Made by a program: the position numbers and the translations under genes. Below, in pieces: positions 17,996 through 28,584 of a DNA stretch of 64,000 bases (its first letter is position 1; each line of letters opens with the position of its first letter). A model generated the notes under the pieces. That model was not told where the DNA came from, searched no databases, and saw only the letters and a program-made list of their open reading frames with translations. The DNA is taken from the NCBI GenBank assembly GCA_001599295.1, contig BCGN01000005.1:620001-684000 (forward strand), in the 5' to 3' direction. This DNA is from Sporopachydermia quercuum. Lineage: Eukaryota; Ascomycota; Sporopachydermiomycetes; Sporopachydermiales; Sporopachydermiaceae.

Positions 17996-20900
17996 ATGAC
18001 TGAACCTACAAAACGGAGGAAGAAGCCTCTGACTCCAGCGCTCATTATTAAATCAATTATTCACGAGCTTTCATTTTTTGGCCTACAAGGCGCAACCCTT
18101 GATGAACTTTGGGCCCTTGTCGCAGAGTTTTCAGGAGACATTGATCAAATACTGAAATGCGCAATATGGGCATGGCTTATGAGCCATCCGAAATGCTTTG
18201 TGTATGTTGATCGTAAACCTATGGACAAATCGGATTTGAACGACTATGAATATGTGTTTTCATCATTCTCTGAAACCCTCAGAGTTTGCTCTGACGAAGA
18301 AAGTATCTATCTAGCTTTAACTAAACATCCCAAGCAAAACAATCCTATACCTGCGGGTCCTTTTGCTATATTGAGTGATATAGCAAGAACTAGACATTTA
18401 GGCATAACATCTACAAAACTTGCTTTACAAACCAATCAACAACCGAGAAATCTCGGCGCCAAGCTAAAAAGAATTATGGCCGCTAATCTTGTTGTTAGAT
18501 ATCCAGTAGTTATGGCTGGCCACCTTCAGTTCTTGCTGGTTCATTCTAACTTCACTGATAGAGTGCAATTTGACAAATCAGACGCTGTACGTAAAGCGAA
18601 TAAATTAGGGACCGAGGAACTAGAAAAATTGGCGTTGACCTTGATAGAAAAACTGAAAAGCAAAAATAGCTCAGGAATCTACGGAGAACGGAGATTATAT
18701 GAAGAGTTAACGGCTGTGGGAGCTACAACCGAGAATCTGAAAACAGTAAAGAAGTCCCTAGTGAAAATAGGTGTTCTGAAGGAAGTCGTAGCTGTAGCAA
18801 AGAACTCTGCTACGTCCAAACGTTATAGATGTTTACAATACGTCAAGGAGTTTCACCCTGGAGATCTAACGGATAGACATGATGCTAGTGACGATGACAG
18901 CGAGAACGATGAAGATCTCATTGGAGATCACGACCATAATGAAACAGAATACAATGATGATTCTGTCAATAACAGTGATTTAATGCCTGATCCTGACGAT
19001 ACCATTGAACTAGAGATATCAAACCAGCCTTTTTCTTTATCGTCAACAGACGAAAATACCATAAAAGATGATGTTTCTACTACCAATATAACTATCAGAA
19101 GAGCCATTGGATACAATCCCGATTTTGGTCCTTGTCTCAACAGATTTGTCCCATTGGAAACTCAGTTTTTCTCAGTGATTCAACGTAATCCTGGCATATC
19201 TTCTATGCAGACACGAAGAATTCTCCTGGGTGATTATTGTAAGAAGGTGTTTGATCGTTTGGTCGACAATTTGATCATAGATTATACTAATATAAACAAA
19301 TCAATTCAACCAGAAGTATTAAAACATTTAACTCTAGTTAAGGGTTATGATTTCAAACTTAAAGTGCGTTTCTGGAGGCTATTCACTTACGAGGACTATG
19401 CACAATCTCATAATATAAATATACCTTCCGATTCTCGCTGGGGCGAGTTCTTTGATGATCCTTCTACTGATTTTGTTTCTTACCTGGCTGTAACAGAGGA
19501 TTGCACATTATTAGGTTCAATGAGATCTCTGCGGCTATTGAATGAATCTCTGAAGATGAAATTCAAGAACAGGATGGTTTCTGGAGTAAAGAAAGGCAGG
19601 CCGAGGCTAACAGAAGAACAGCTTAGAGAGAGAGAAGACAAGGCCAATGCTAAAGGGAAAGGGAAAGGCAAAGGATCAACAGTGAAGACAGAAACTGGTA
19701 AAGGCAGAGGACGACCGAGGAAGAACCCTGCCATTGTTAAGAGTGAAAATGGTGAGAATGCAGTTAAAATTGAGAATGAAAACGAAAATAACGGTATAAT
19801 TGATGAGGATTTGCCTGTTAGAGCAGCATTGGGTACGAACATTGAGGAGGATCACAGCACTGAGAGTCTGGAAATGACAAATAAGACAGAGATGGAAGTA
19901 AGCAGGAAAAGAGGAAGACCACGGAAGACAAGTAATACAAATGAAGCTAAGAGTAAGAAAGCGAAGACAGAAAATGCTGGGAAAACGGGGATAATAAATG
20001 AACCAAAAACCATAACGGAGACTTTGGAAACCTCGGAAACAATGGAAACCATGGAAATAATACCAGGAACAATCCCGGAAAATATATCGAGAACAACAGG
20101 GTCCTTAGATATCGAGCCGAGTTTACAATCACATAATTCTTCTCACACTCGTGCAATCTCACCAGCTACTTCGTCATCTTCTAACCAAATTTTCCCCCAA
20201 GGAAACGCAGTTGAAACATTATCTGCATCTACATCCGCAACTGCATCAAACTTAACTATGCCTGTTGAAACACACCCACAAGAAATGCGTTCTGTTTCAT
20301 CATTTCTCTCCTCTCAAACATATACACCTATACCAAACAGGAAAACAATTACATCAAAAACAATCAATTCCACCTGGAAAAGCAAACTTAAGCAACTCGA
20401 AAAAGAGAAGAAGCAAAACAGCAGTCATATCTTTACCAATAAAAGCTTCAATTCAAAATCCAGACAGTCCATGATTTTAGGCATAGTAAAGGATAAAAAA
20501 CTAGCCTTTGGTGGTAGCCATATGATTAGAAGCCTGAAAGATAAGTTAGGCAGATCGATTGATAAGAAAACGCTTGACAGAGATGTTGATGTATTAGTAG
20601 CCGAGAAGAAAATAAGAAGAGTGGTAATAGCTTTACCAGCCGATGCAACGGGGGGAATTTCCTACAGATCTGTGCTTATATATGGCAGTTCTGGCGAAGA
20701 GACAGATGAATTAATTAGTAAGCTTAAACAGAGAGTACTGGAATTAGAACGGAAGAACAANAGTGAGATTGCCAGTGAATTGAGTAAAGCCCGAGAGATC
20801 GTAGTATTAGATAAAAGCCATTCGGTTTGGGACCAACAGAGAAAAGCAGCGGAGAAGAGGAAAAAACGATTAGAGTCGCTAAAGGGAAATGGCCAGCCAA

Positions 20901-22708
20901 CTAGGGATAGGGAAAATAGCCGAAATAGTACCAAGCTTGTTCCGCTGAAAGAAGGGTTTGGGGAAAAGAGCTTGCGACTGTCGGATGAGCCTGATGGAAA
21001 AGAGAAAGAAAAAGAATGGAAAGAACGACGGAAAATGGCAGTAAAGACAGAGGGAAAAACGACCGTAAAAACGAGGGGAACATCAGAGGTCAGACCAACG
21101 GAGCTAAACTCATCCGAAAGCAAGGTCAAAAGCATTTCCGAGAAATCTCGAAAACCAAAACCTCGGAAGAAACGGAATAACAGCACTCAGGATATCTCCG
21201 ACCCGCTCTTAACCTTAAACATAGTCCATGCTAAAGGCAGCAAACTGAAAGAGAGGAAACATGAGCCTAAAACTCAAGCAACAAGCAATGATGACTCAAA
21301 GGTTTTCCCCAGAAGAATAAGGCTTTCCGAAGGGGTAAATATTAATGTCGAATTGCTGTTTAGACTGGTGATCGTATCGAAGATGCTCTCAAACAATGGC
21401 GGCATTGATTGGGATCGGCTGAGTATTTTACTAGATGGGCTGCCAGTGTTTTTATTGAAAGCCAAATGGACGTCAGTGAGGTCCAAAATTGGTGGCCAAG
21501 CTACAGTTTTTTTTGCTTCTCAAGCTTTTGAGAAAATCGTTCTGGAAAGCATTGCTGATGGTTCATTAGAAGTTAACGATTTAGAACATATGGATTATGA
21601 GTATTTGGTGGCATTCTGGAAACAGAAGGACAATTTGTTCACAGAAGATGTGGTCGTTCCTTTGTTCAGCGATGTTGAAGCTATTGAAGCAAACTACGAG
21701 TTCAATGCTACTGCAAATGAATCGGTCGACTTCCTAGCCAGCTATGAGAATGCTTATTCAACAATCACCAGGACCGAGATAATAGCTGAGTGTGATTTTT
21801 CATGTATCAGTTATAATAGTGCACAGCTACAGATAACCAGTGGAAACAAAGAGCGAGAAGTTAAATCAGATAGATCAGATGGACAACTGGAAGAGGTGAT
21901 TCAGACTATTAAAGGAATAACAGCTACCATTGAAAAAGAATATGAAAGTGAAAAGGCTAAAGAGGTGTTACTACAGTATGGCGAATCAACCGTTGAAAAC
22001 GCAGTAAGGAAAATGGAAGAGGATAAAATTGTTATTTATGTTCCTGGGGACCATGAGAAACGAATTCCTGGTAGAAGTTTTACATTTTCTGAGAAATTCT
22101 ACGGTTCATTGCAAACAAAGATGCCTGAATGTAATTTACAAGATGTTTTTATGTTTCATGATGTAATGAAACGAGAATTAATCAAAAGAAATGGCATAAT
22201 GCTTGATTATGTTCAGACAGACAGCGCAATGATCAGTTTGTTGAGCATGATAAGTAATCAGGAGATCGATCTCATAAGAGTTGATTTGAAAACGAGTCCT
22301 GATAAATTGATAGATGGCTACGTCTCAAGAGTAGTTGATAGATCTAAACTTGACTGTGGACTTTTAGTAAAGCAAACGGGGAAACTTAAAATAGAACCAA
22401 AAGACAAAGTTTTGAATATCCAGCCTCTGCTGGATAAAAATGGTTGTACAAGGATTTGGATTTCATTGTCAGGTGGACTAAATAAGGATATATTCCATGA
22501 TTTGATTAGAAGCTTATTGTTTAATATATGTTTAAGACCAGGTATACCATACAAGGTGCTGAAAAGCATTATGTCTATCACACTGACCACCGATGAATTT
22601 GATGAATTGCTATGTTGGCTTGAAGATAATAAGATTATCCATAGGGGACCATTAGATGGTCTATGGGTTGAAGATGTGTGGTATAGAGCATTGAATATTG
22701 GAGTATGA
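17996..22708 (+). CDS. TFC3: Tfc3, tau138 (B-box binding) subunit of TFIIIC
   Basis: A 1570-aa subunit of the RNA polymerase III factor TFIIIC, which contacts the B box of tRNA genes. Winged-helix-like segments fill the N-terminus. The middle contains KKTLDRDVDVLVAEKKIRRV, matching yeast Tfc3 DKKTVRGDVDLMVESEKL. The C-terminus (IPYKVLKSIMSITLTTDEFD, then LCWLEDNKIIH and WVEDVWYRAL) parallels the yeast end (RCREVLSLHEISEICKWLLE). A disordered basic linker around residues 525-650 holds three AT-hook cores: KKGRPR, GRGRPRK and KRGRPRK. It is longer than the S. cerevisiae protein (1160 aa), largely because of the linkers. Its location beside NUP60 agrees with YAL001C next to CEN1. No intron seen; one ambiguous base at 20761. 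Confidence 0.92.
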   Translation: MTEPTKRRKKPLTPALIIKSIIHELSFFGLQGATLDELWALVAEFSGDIDQILKCAIWAWLMSHPKCFVYVDRKPMDKSDLNDYEYVFSSFSETLRVCSDEESIYLALTKHPKQNNPIPAGPFAILSDIARTRHLGITSTKLALQTNQQPRNLGAKLKRIMAANLVVRYPVVMAGHLQFLLVHSNFTDRVQFDKSDAVRKANKLGTEELEKLALTLIEKLKSKNSSGIYGERRLYEELTAVGATTENLKTVKKSLVKIGVLKEVVAVAKNSATSKRYRCLQYVKEFHPGDLTDRHDASDDDSENDEDLIGDHDHNETEYNDDSVNNSDLMPDPDDTIELEISNQPFSLSSTDENTIKDDVSTTNITIRRAIGYNPDFGPCLNRFVPLETQFFSVIQRNPGISSMQTRRILLGDYCKKVFDRLVDNLIIDYTNINKSIQPEVLKHLTLVKGYDFKLKVRFWRLFTYEDYAQSHNINIPSDSRWGEFFDDPSTDFVSYLAVTEDCTLLGSMRSLRLLNESLKMKFKNRMVSGVKKGRPRLTEEQLREREDKANAKGKGKGKGSTVKTETGKGRGRPRKNPAIVKSENGENAVKIENENENNGIIDEDLPVRAALGTNIEEDHSTESLEMTNKTEMEVSRKRGRPRKTSNTNEAKSKKAKTENAGKTGIINEPKTITETLETSETMETMEIIPGTIPENISRTTGSLDIEPSLQSHNSSHTRAISPATSSSSNQIFPQGNAVETLSASTSATASNLTMPVETHPQEMRSVSSFLSSQTYTPIPNRKTITSKTINSTWKSKLKQLEKEKKQNSSHIFTNKSFNSKSRQSMILGIVKDKKLAFGGSHMIRSLKDKLGRSIDKKTLDRDVDVLVAEKKIRRVVIALPADATGGISYRSVLIYGSSGEETDELISKLKQRVLELERKNXSEIASELSKAREIVVLDKSHSVWDQQRKAAEKRKKRLESLKGNGQPTRDRENSRNSTKLVPLKEGFGEKSLRLSDEPDGKEKEKEWKERRKMAVKTEGKTTVKTRGTSEVRPTELNSSESKVKSISEKSRKPKPRKKRNNSTQDISDPLLTLNIVHAKGSKLKERKHEPKTQATSNDDSKVFPRRIRLSEGVNINVELLFRLVIVSKMLSNNGGIDWDRLSILLDGLPVFLLKAKWTSVRSKIGGQATVFFASQAFEKIVLESIADGSLEVNDLEHMDYEYLVAFWKQKDNLFTEDVVVPLFSDVEAIEANYEFNATANESVDFLASYENAYSTITRTEIIAECDFSCISYNSAQLQITSGNKEREVKSDRSDGQLEEVIQTIKGITATIEKEYESEKAKEVLLQYGESTVENAVRKMEEDKIVIYVPGDHEKRIPGRSFTFSEKFYGSLQTKMPECNLQDVFMFHDVMKRELIKRNGIMLDYVQTDSAMISLLSMISNQEIDLIRVDLKTSPDKLIDGYVSRVVDRSKLDCGLLVKQTGKLKIEPKDKVLNIQPLLDKNGCTRIWISLSGGLNKDIFHDLIRSLLFNICLRPGIPYKVLKSIMSITLTTDEFDELLCWLEDNKIIHRGPLDGLWVEDVWYRALNIGV

Positions 22709-23354
22709 CCCTAGAGTGGGAAAAGTTATGCAATAATAAGATCAAGAAAGATAATCGATATATGCCATATGTTTTCTATTCTTTCGGATGACTGGAAATA
22801 CGTTTGATGTGTTTTAAGCTTGAAAGAGAAATTTCGCAGAAGATGACTATAATTTGATTTAATGTGACTGAATTTCGGAGATTATATAAAATTACGGAAA
22901 TAATGTTTGATCCGCTATTGCTAAGCATCATAAGTTCGGCACGATAGAACACCATAGTTCTGGAATAACTTGTTTAATTGATTAAACTTGCAAATATTTC
23001 ATATTTGAATGTATTATAATTTATATAATTGTACCATTATGTACACTATGATGTATAATAAAAAATCCATCTATGCTGGCCGGCAACGCTACTTGGGCAA
23101 TCATGTATCCTCCCTTATTTTCTCCGAATTTATTTTCTCCGTTATTCTTTGTTTCATGTCTTCGGTTCGTTTAGGTTCATTATTTTCTTTCTATCATTAT
23201 CATTTCAATTTCTTATTATCTTAATATATAAGCAAATCTCTCGCCGAAAGCTAAACCAAAACAAAACTTACCTTCTGTATTATCTTTGATTTTCTCCTGG
23301 CTCTCCTACCTATAAATCATCTTCGCTCTCTTTAAATTCATACACACAGCAATA
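22709..23354. promoter_or_regulatory. TFC3-EFM5 intergenic region
   Basis: 646 bp of AT-rich sequence with a small palindrome gtttaattgattaaac (about 22971-22986). Words of the form cggagatt or ctccgaat occur at about 22876, 23123 and 23133. No gene is supported here. Confidence 0.45.
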
Positions 23355-24314
23355 ATGGATGACGAACTGTAAGTATCAGCTGATAGTGATTATCAACTTA
23401 TCTTCAGAATAAACATTCCAACAAACATTCCATTATAATGAAAGCATCAAAAATCATCATATCACTAAATCTGACACTAACAAATGCTCTTTGTAGATCT
23501 CTAAGTGCATCAACATTAGCTGCATTAACAGAGTTCCGTCAGGAGCAGAAGCAAAGGGAAGAACATTTTGCAAAGCTATATCAAACAGCAGAGAACCAAT
23601 TTGAAGAAACCGATGATGATGAAGTGAAAGAAAAAGGGATGGAATTATTTCAGGAAGATTGGAATTTGTCCCAATTTTGGTATAACGACGAAACATCAAG
23701 AATCCTTGCTGAATCAATTCTGGAAGGTGCTACAAAAGATACATATATAGCTGTTATCAGCGCTCCATCAGCATATGCTGCTATATTGAAACTGCCACAA
23801 CAAAAAATTCCCACTCAAAACATTTATCTACTAGAGCATGATAACAGATTCAAATTGTTAGGAAAAGATAAGTTTCTGTTTTATGATTTCGCCAAGCCAT
23901 TTGATCTACCAAAGGAACTTAAAGGCAAGTTTGATAGACTGATAGTCGATCCGCCATTCTTATCAGAAGAATGCCAGACAAAAGGTAAGTTGGCTTTGAT
24001 CAGCATTTGATTGGATTTTATGTTGTTTGTCAATGTAATAATTTCCATAAGAAAGAATAAAAAGAACTGATTCTAACAACTGTCAAGCATCATTGACTGC
24101 ACGATGGATGCAGAAGCTCGGTGAGGATAATATGCCATCAAAGGACAACAGAGTTGTGATTTGCACTGGTGAAAGAATGGAACATTTGATTGTTGACAAG
24201 CTTTATCCTGGTATGAGGACAACTTCTTTCTATCCTGGACATACTAACGGGCTGAGCAATGAGTTTAGATGCTATGCTAATTTTGAGTCCAAGCACTGGA
24301 AGTACTCCCCGTAA
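23355..24314 (+). CDS. EFM5: Efm5 (EEF1AKMT1-type) lysine methyltransferase, 3 exons
   Basis: A 242-aa methyltransferase of the N6AMT2/Efm5 family, which methylates translation elongation factor eEF1A on lysine. Exons: 23355-23368 (only 14 nt, encoding MDDE plus two bases), 23497-23984, 24088-24314. Donors are gtaagt in both introns; acceptors are tgtag and caag. The catalytic motif DPPF with its family context (VDPPFLSEECQTK) ends exon 2, and exon 3 begins ASLTARWMQKLG. The length agrees with S. cerevisiae Efm5 (248 aa), whose gene (YGR001C) is next to CEN7 and also spliced near its start. The tiny first exon is inferred from phase and consensus: ATG GAT GAC GAA CT joins A TCT to give LSLSASTLAALTEF, the family N-terminus. 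Confidence 0.9.
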
Positions 24315-25429
24315 ATGCAAGACAAAAGAGCTTGAGAGCTCGAAAGGAGCCATTGGAACGTGTAGGTTAGATGACTATTGTACTTGTATTATAATTTCAT
24401 ACGATTTGAAGCACTTATAGAGATGTTTGGATGAGAAAGCGCTGAAATATAGTAAAAATAAATACTGTTCTTTGATCTGACATATGCGTATATGCACAAC
24501 TATGCAGAGGGCACATGCACATACATCTTTATACATATTGGATATTTCGAATCACTCAATAGTTTCTCCATCGAAGATACGAATTATTAATCAACGCAAT
24601 AGTAAATAACATAATCAGACTCCCTCCCTATTTTACCAGTCAAACATACCGCTACCTAACACTTAATCTACTTACCCATTAACTCTCCTACCCTTATCTT
24701 TTTCTATCACGTAATCATTTGGCCTCACTTTGTACCGATTTCCTATGACATAATCATGTAATCTTATTAATATCTATTTACAATCACATAATCACATAAT
24801 CACATAATCACACCTATATCTATTTCCTATCACGTCATCTTTTATCTCACCTTCGCCTCGTTATCTGAAAAGCCGACAAATCGTTCATCCTAATTATTGT
24901 ATGTATCGTTAGCCTTATGAATCTTTCTTCTATTCAACTATCAACCATAATTTTCTATTTGCCATTACGATTCAATCAATCATCAGCAATAGCAGATAAG
25001 GCCCACTAAGTATCAATAACTCACCCATCATACAATTGTGGCAACAATTGGATGGATTGCTGTTCAGATTGTTTTTCCGAAGACTGTTTACTGGTATCAG
25101 TAAAGAGCCAACTGTGAGACACATAACATCAATCTATTAGATATTCTGTCTACTAGCTACTATTATAATAATACAAAACAGTGACTTCCAAACTGAATAG
25201 AATTCAATTTGAAATTTAACAAGGTCGCCAGTTTGCTATTTGTTTCAACTCACTGTTTCTTGTTTTTTATCACCCAGTGCTATTACTACCATCAAAATAA
25301 CATCTATAAGGGTTATCTATCACATACATACACGGAATCCGATAGAATTGAAATTTCATCCAGTGATAATAAACTGTTGATTGAGAAAACAGCAGCATTA
25401 TTGAATATATCAAGTAAACTTTTTACATA
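24315..25429. promoter_or_regulatory. ENT1 upstream region with repeated cacgtaatca-like words
   Basis: 1115 bp between co-directional genes. It contains four related words of the type TATSACRTMATC (24705-24717, 24744-24756, 24828-24839 and the tandem array 24783-24813), then AT-rich sequence. The open frame at 25209-25430 lacks an ATG and ends on the ENT1 start; it is not counted as a gene. Confidence 0.5.
24783..24813. repeat. Tandem repeat atcacata, 3.9 copies
   Basis: An 8-bp unit repeated without change and ending atcacac. It lies within a 140-bp patch that holds three dispersed relatives of the same word. Confidence 0.9.
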
Positions 25430-27490
25430 ATGTCTAAATCAATTGTCAGATCAATGAAAAACCTCACAGGGGGTTACAACTCCGCTGAGGTTAAAGTGAG
25501 AAATGGTATGTGAAAGAGTTTTGAGCGTTCAAATGAACATTTTAATGAGAATTTAGCATATTGTCGGTATTATGAATATATGAAAAAGCCTACGATTATA
25601 TGTCCAATTATTCATAGACGTTAAATTCAAATGAATAGATTCTAACAGACTAATAGCTACTTCCAATGACCCATCTGGACCTGCTACTTATGAAATGGAA
25701 GAGATTGCTGAGTTGACACATGATCAGTAAGTAATAGCAAAAGGAAATCAGTTTTCGACAAACAAATGCTTATATAGGTGATAGTTAATGCTAACAATTG
25801 GTTAGGGCTGTTTTCTTTGATATTATGAACATGCTGGATAAAAGACTTAACGATAAAGGCAAGAACTGGAGACATGTTGCTAAAGTATGTATTAACAGTT
25901 ATATCAAAATTGCTATTATAATTAAACTAGTTTAAGTATGATCCTTTTGTTACTAACATCAGAAAGTCTATGACTGTTCTAGATTACCTTGTCAGATGCG
26001 GAGATGAAAACGTTGTCCTTTGGGCTCAAGACAATCTCTACATTATCAAAACTCTAAGAGAATTTCAATACATCGATGAAACAGGTCATGATCGTGGCTC
26101 TGTAGTAAGAGCTAAAGCCAAAGAATTAACAACATTATTAAGAGACAACGATGCATTGAGAGAAGAACGATTAGCTCGTAAGAATGCAAAGCGCGGTAAA
26201 AACTTAGATAGGAAAGGCTCTAGAAGCCGAAAAGATGACTTCGGTTTTGATGATGACGAAAGAAAAAAAAGCGGTGATGACGAAAGAAGAACAAGAAGTG
26301 ATGGTGACGAAAGAAGAAGAAGAAGTGATGATGAGTATGACAGTGAATTGGAAAAAGCTTTAGAAATAAGCAGAAGAACAGCAGAAGAGGATGAGAGAAA
26401 ACGCCATAATAAAAACGATAAAAGTTTGGAAATGGCTTTGAAATTAAGCGCTGAAGAAGAAGAAGCAAGAAGACAACAACAACTCCAAGAAGCCCAAAGC
26501 TTCCAAAACGCTCCTTTGATAGACTTGGATTCTCAGCCTCAGCCTCAGCTTCAAGCTCAATTTCAACCCCAATACTCACACCAATACCAACTCCCTCAGG
26601 TAACAGGCTTTATGGGATTCCAAGGTCAACAGCAACCACAACAGACTGGATTCTTTCCTGCACAGTCACAAGGTCAATTAGGTGTTATAAACAATCAAAC
26701 TTTTATACCCAATCAAGTGCAGTCAATGCAGCCAATGGCAACAGGATTATTGCAGAATGCATATGGAACAGGAATTACTGGTATGAATGGAATGATGCCT
26801 CAAACCACAGGATTCAACCAAATTGGATACTCTAACAATAACTTACCTTATGCAAACATGAATGGATTGTCAGGATGGTCTCAGCCGCTGTTTGGTGCTC
26901 AACAACAGCAAGGACAACAGGATAATCAGCCATTAAAACCTTTGAAAACAGGTAGTAACAATCCCTTTGCTGCAACAATTGGCGGAGCTAACTCTGAACC
27001 AGATGAGCTATCATTTGCTGAGCAACAAGCTCAACAGTTCAGACAACAACAAGCTCAACAACAAGCTCAACAGCAAGCTCAACAACAATTGTTTCAAAAT
27101 AATCAACAACAATCTCAATTCACTTCCAACCCTTTGGCAGCTCAATTGACAGCTGGCAAACAACAGAAATCTCAACAATTCTCAGAACTGAACGCTTTGC
27201 TTGCGACTGGTGATGGTATTGATACATTTGGTAACACAGGAGAAACAAGAATCCCAGCCCAGTTTACTCACAGTGCATCTTTCATCAACTCTTCAGGTAC
27301 AGGAATTAGACCACAATCAACGGGCGCTGCCAATGCTTCCAGCAATCCTTTCTTTGCTATGCAATATGGACCTACACCTGGAGCTGGACAAGGAGCAATA
27401 GTTGCAGCTCCTACAGGTTTTGGCTTTGGTAATTCAACACCCCAGCAACAGCAGCAAGCAGGAAACGCCAATAGATTACTTGATTTATAA
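25430..27490 (+). CDS. ENT1: Epsin (Ent1/Ent2), ENTH-domain endocytic adaptor, 4 exons
   Basis: A 582-aa clathrin adaptor of the plasma membrane that binds PtdIns(4,5)P2, ubiquitinated cargo and clathrin. Exons: 25430-25505, 25657-25726, 25806-25884, 25967-27490. The first three encode most of the ENTH domain (MSKSIVRSMKNLTGGYNSAE ... MNMLDKRLNDKGKNWRHVAK), matching yeast Ent1 throughout. A charged linker follows, then two ubiquitin-interacting motifs (SELEKALEIS and SLEMALKLS). A Gln-rich tail has NPF motifs (NNPFA, SNPFF) for EH proteins and repeated TG sites. IRPQSTG fits the Prk1/Ark1 kinase consensus [LI]xx[QN]xTG. The chain ends NRLLDL, a terminal clathrin box. CTG at 25834 encodes the invariant Leu of MLDKRL, so CTG is leucine here. 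ENT1 and ENT2 are duplicates in S. cerevisiae; this is their common counterpart. Confidence 0.95.
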
Positions 27491-28261
27491 GGGGAAGTAG
27501 AATGTTGAGAATGTCAACTATTGGTAGGTTTTATTATAAATGAATAAACGAATTAATTGCATTGGTTGTTAAGGTGTGAGATGTGAGATGTGAGATGTGA
27601 GACTTTTGATGGCGATAGTAGATGTTTCTTTTGAAGTATTTTATTTATCTTATCTTCATGTTTTATGTGTGTTCTATATTTTATATTACTTTATGTTTCT
27701 TCATTTTTTTGTTTCTCTGTTTCTTTATCAAAAATAATTCTATGTGAGTTCCTTTTCTATTGATTATGCGATATATTATAGATTATTTTACTACCTTACA
27801 ATCTACTCTGTTATTCTATGTTATATTTAGACATAGCACATTATGTTTTACATTGCTTAATTTGTTATTTGAAAAGTTATTACTAATGATACGTTGTAGA
27901 AAAGTGTAGTAGAATATGTAATAGGCTGTATGAGAGTCCAATTTTTAATACCTTCTACCATAGACTAACAATAGGGCCATCGATTAACAAATACTTCAGG
28001 TTTTTAGCAAGTTTTTTAATGTTGATAGGAAATATTAATACTATCAATAAAAAGATTGCAAGTAAATCAATCTGTTTCTTTTCTTTCGGTTTTTGCCAAA
28101 AAAAATTCTTCTATTGAACTGATAAGCGCTGGTCCACAAAAACGCTGAAACCACTTCACGTGGATTAATACTCTTTTCCCGACAATTAACAAAGTAGCAA
28201 AGGGTTAGAAAGTATTCATAAGTACGATTAGTTTATTTTGGTCACAATATACAATTGCAAG
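27491..28261. other. ENT1 3' region
   Basis: 771 bp of very AT-rich sequence: 3' flank of ENT1 and upstream of the doubtful small gene. It contains the gtgagat tandem repeat. No gene is supported here. Confidence 0.5.
27576..27603. repeat. Tandem repeat gtgagat, 4 copies
   Basis: A 7-bp unit, three exact copies and a fourth ending in c, in the ENT1 3' flank. Confidence 0.9.
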
Positions 28262-28584
28262 ATGTGGAAATGGGAAACTCACGAAGTTCATACTAATTCA
28301 CTTGAAATGAATATGGTAGATCAAACACAAATTCCTATGATGAAAAGGTAAGAATAAAAGCTGGCTCACTAGAATAGTAGCTTATGATAACTCCACCATT
28401 AATCAAATAATCAGCTACCATACAAATCTCAACATTCTGATAACTAAATTCCTTTCCCTTTTTTGCCTCATATGTTTATGTTTATGTTCATCAACTGTGA
28501 AGGCATCAACAAACGACATGGTTGTGTCGTCTACCTTTCATCGCCTATGTCACTTTATGGGTTCTCTACTGCTGGCCTTACTGA
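28262..28584 (+). CDS. Doubtful small spliced membrane protein (55 aa)
   Basis: Proposed exons: 28262-28347 and 28503-28584, with a gtaaga donor and a tgaag acceptor. The product starts MWKWETHEVHTNSLEMNM and ends in an aromatic hydrophobic segment, LPFIAYVTLWVLYCWPY, which could be a C-terminal membrane anchor. I do not recognise it. Weak points: the only branch-like site (aactaaa) is about 55 nt from the acceptor, unlike the other introns here. A different frame from ATG 28518 across the second exon also encodes a hydrophobic 87-residue peptide. Either, or neither, may be real. Confidence 0.25.

Noticed and set aside
25209-25430. 73-codon open frame ending at the ENT1 ATG
   Set aside because: No ATG start. 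ENT1 has its own clear start MSKSIVRS, so this is chance.
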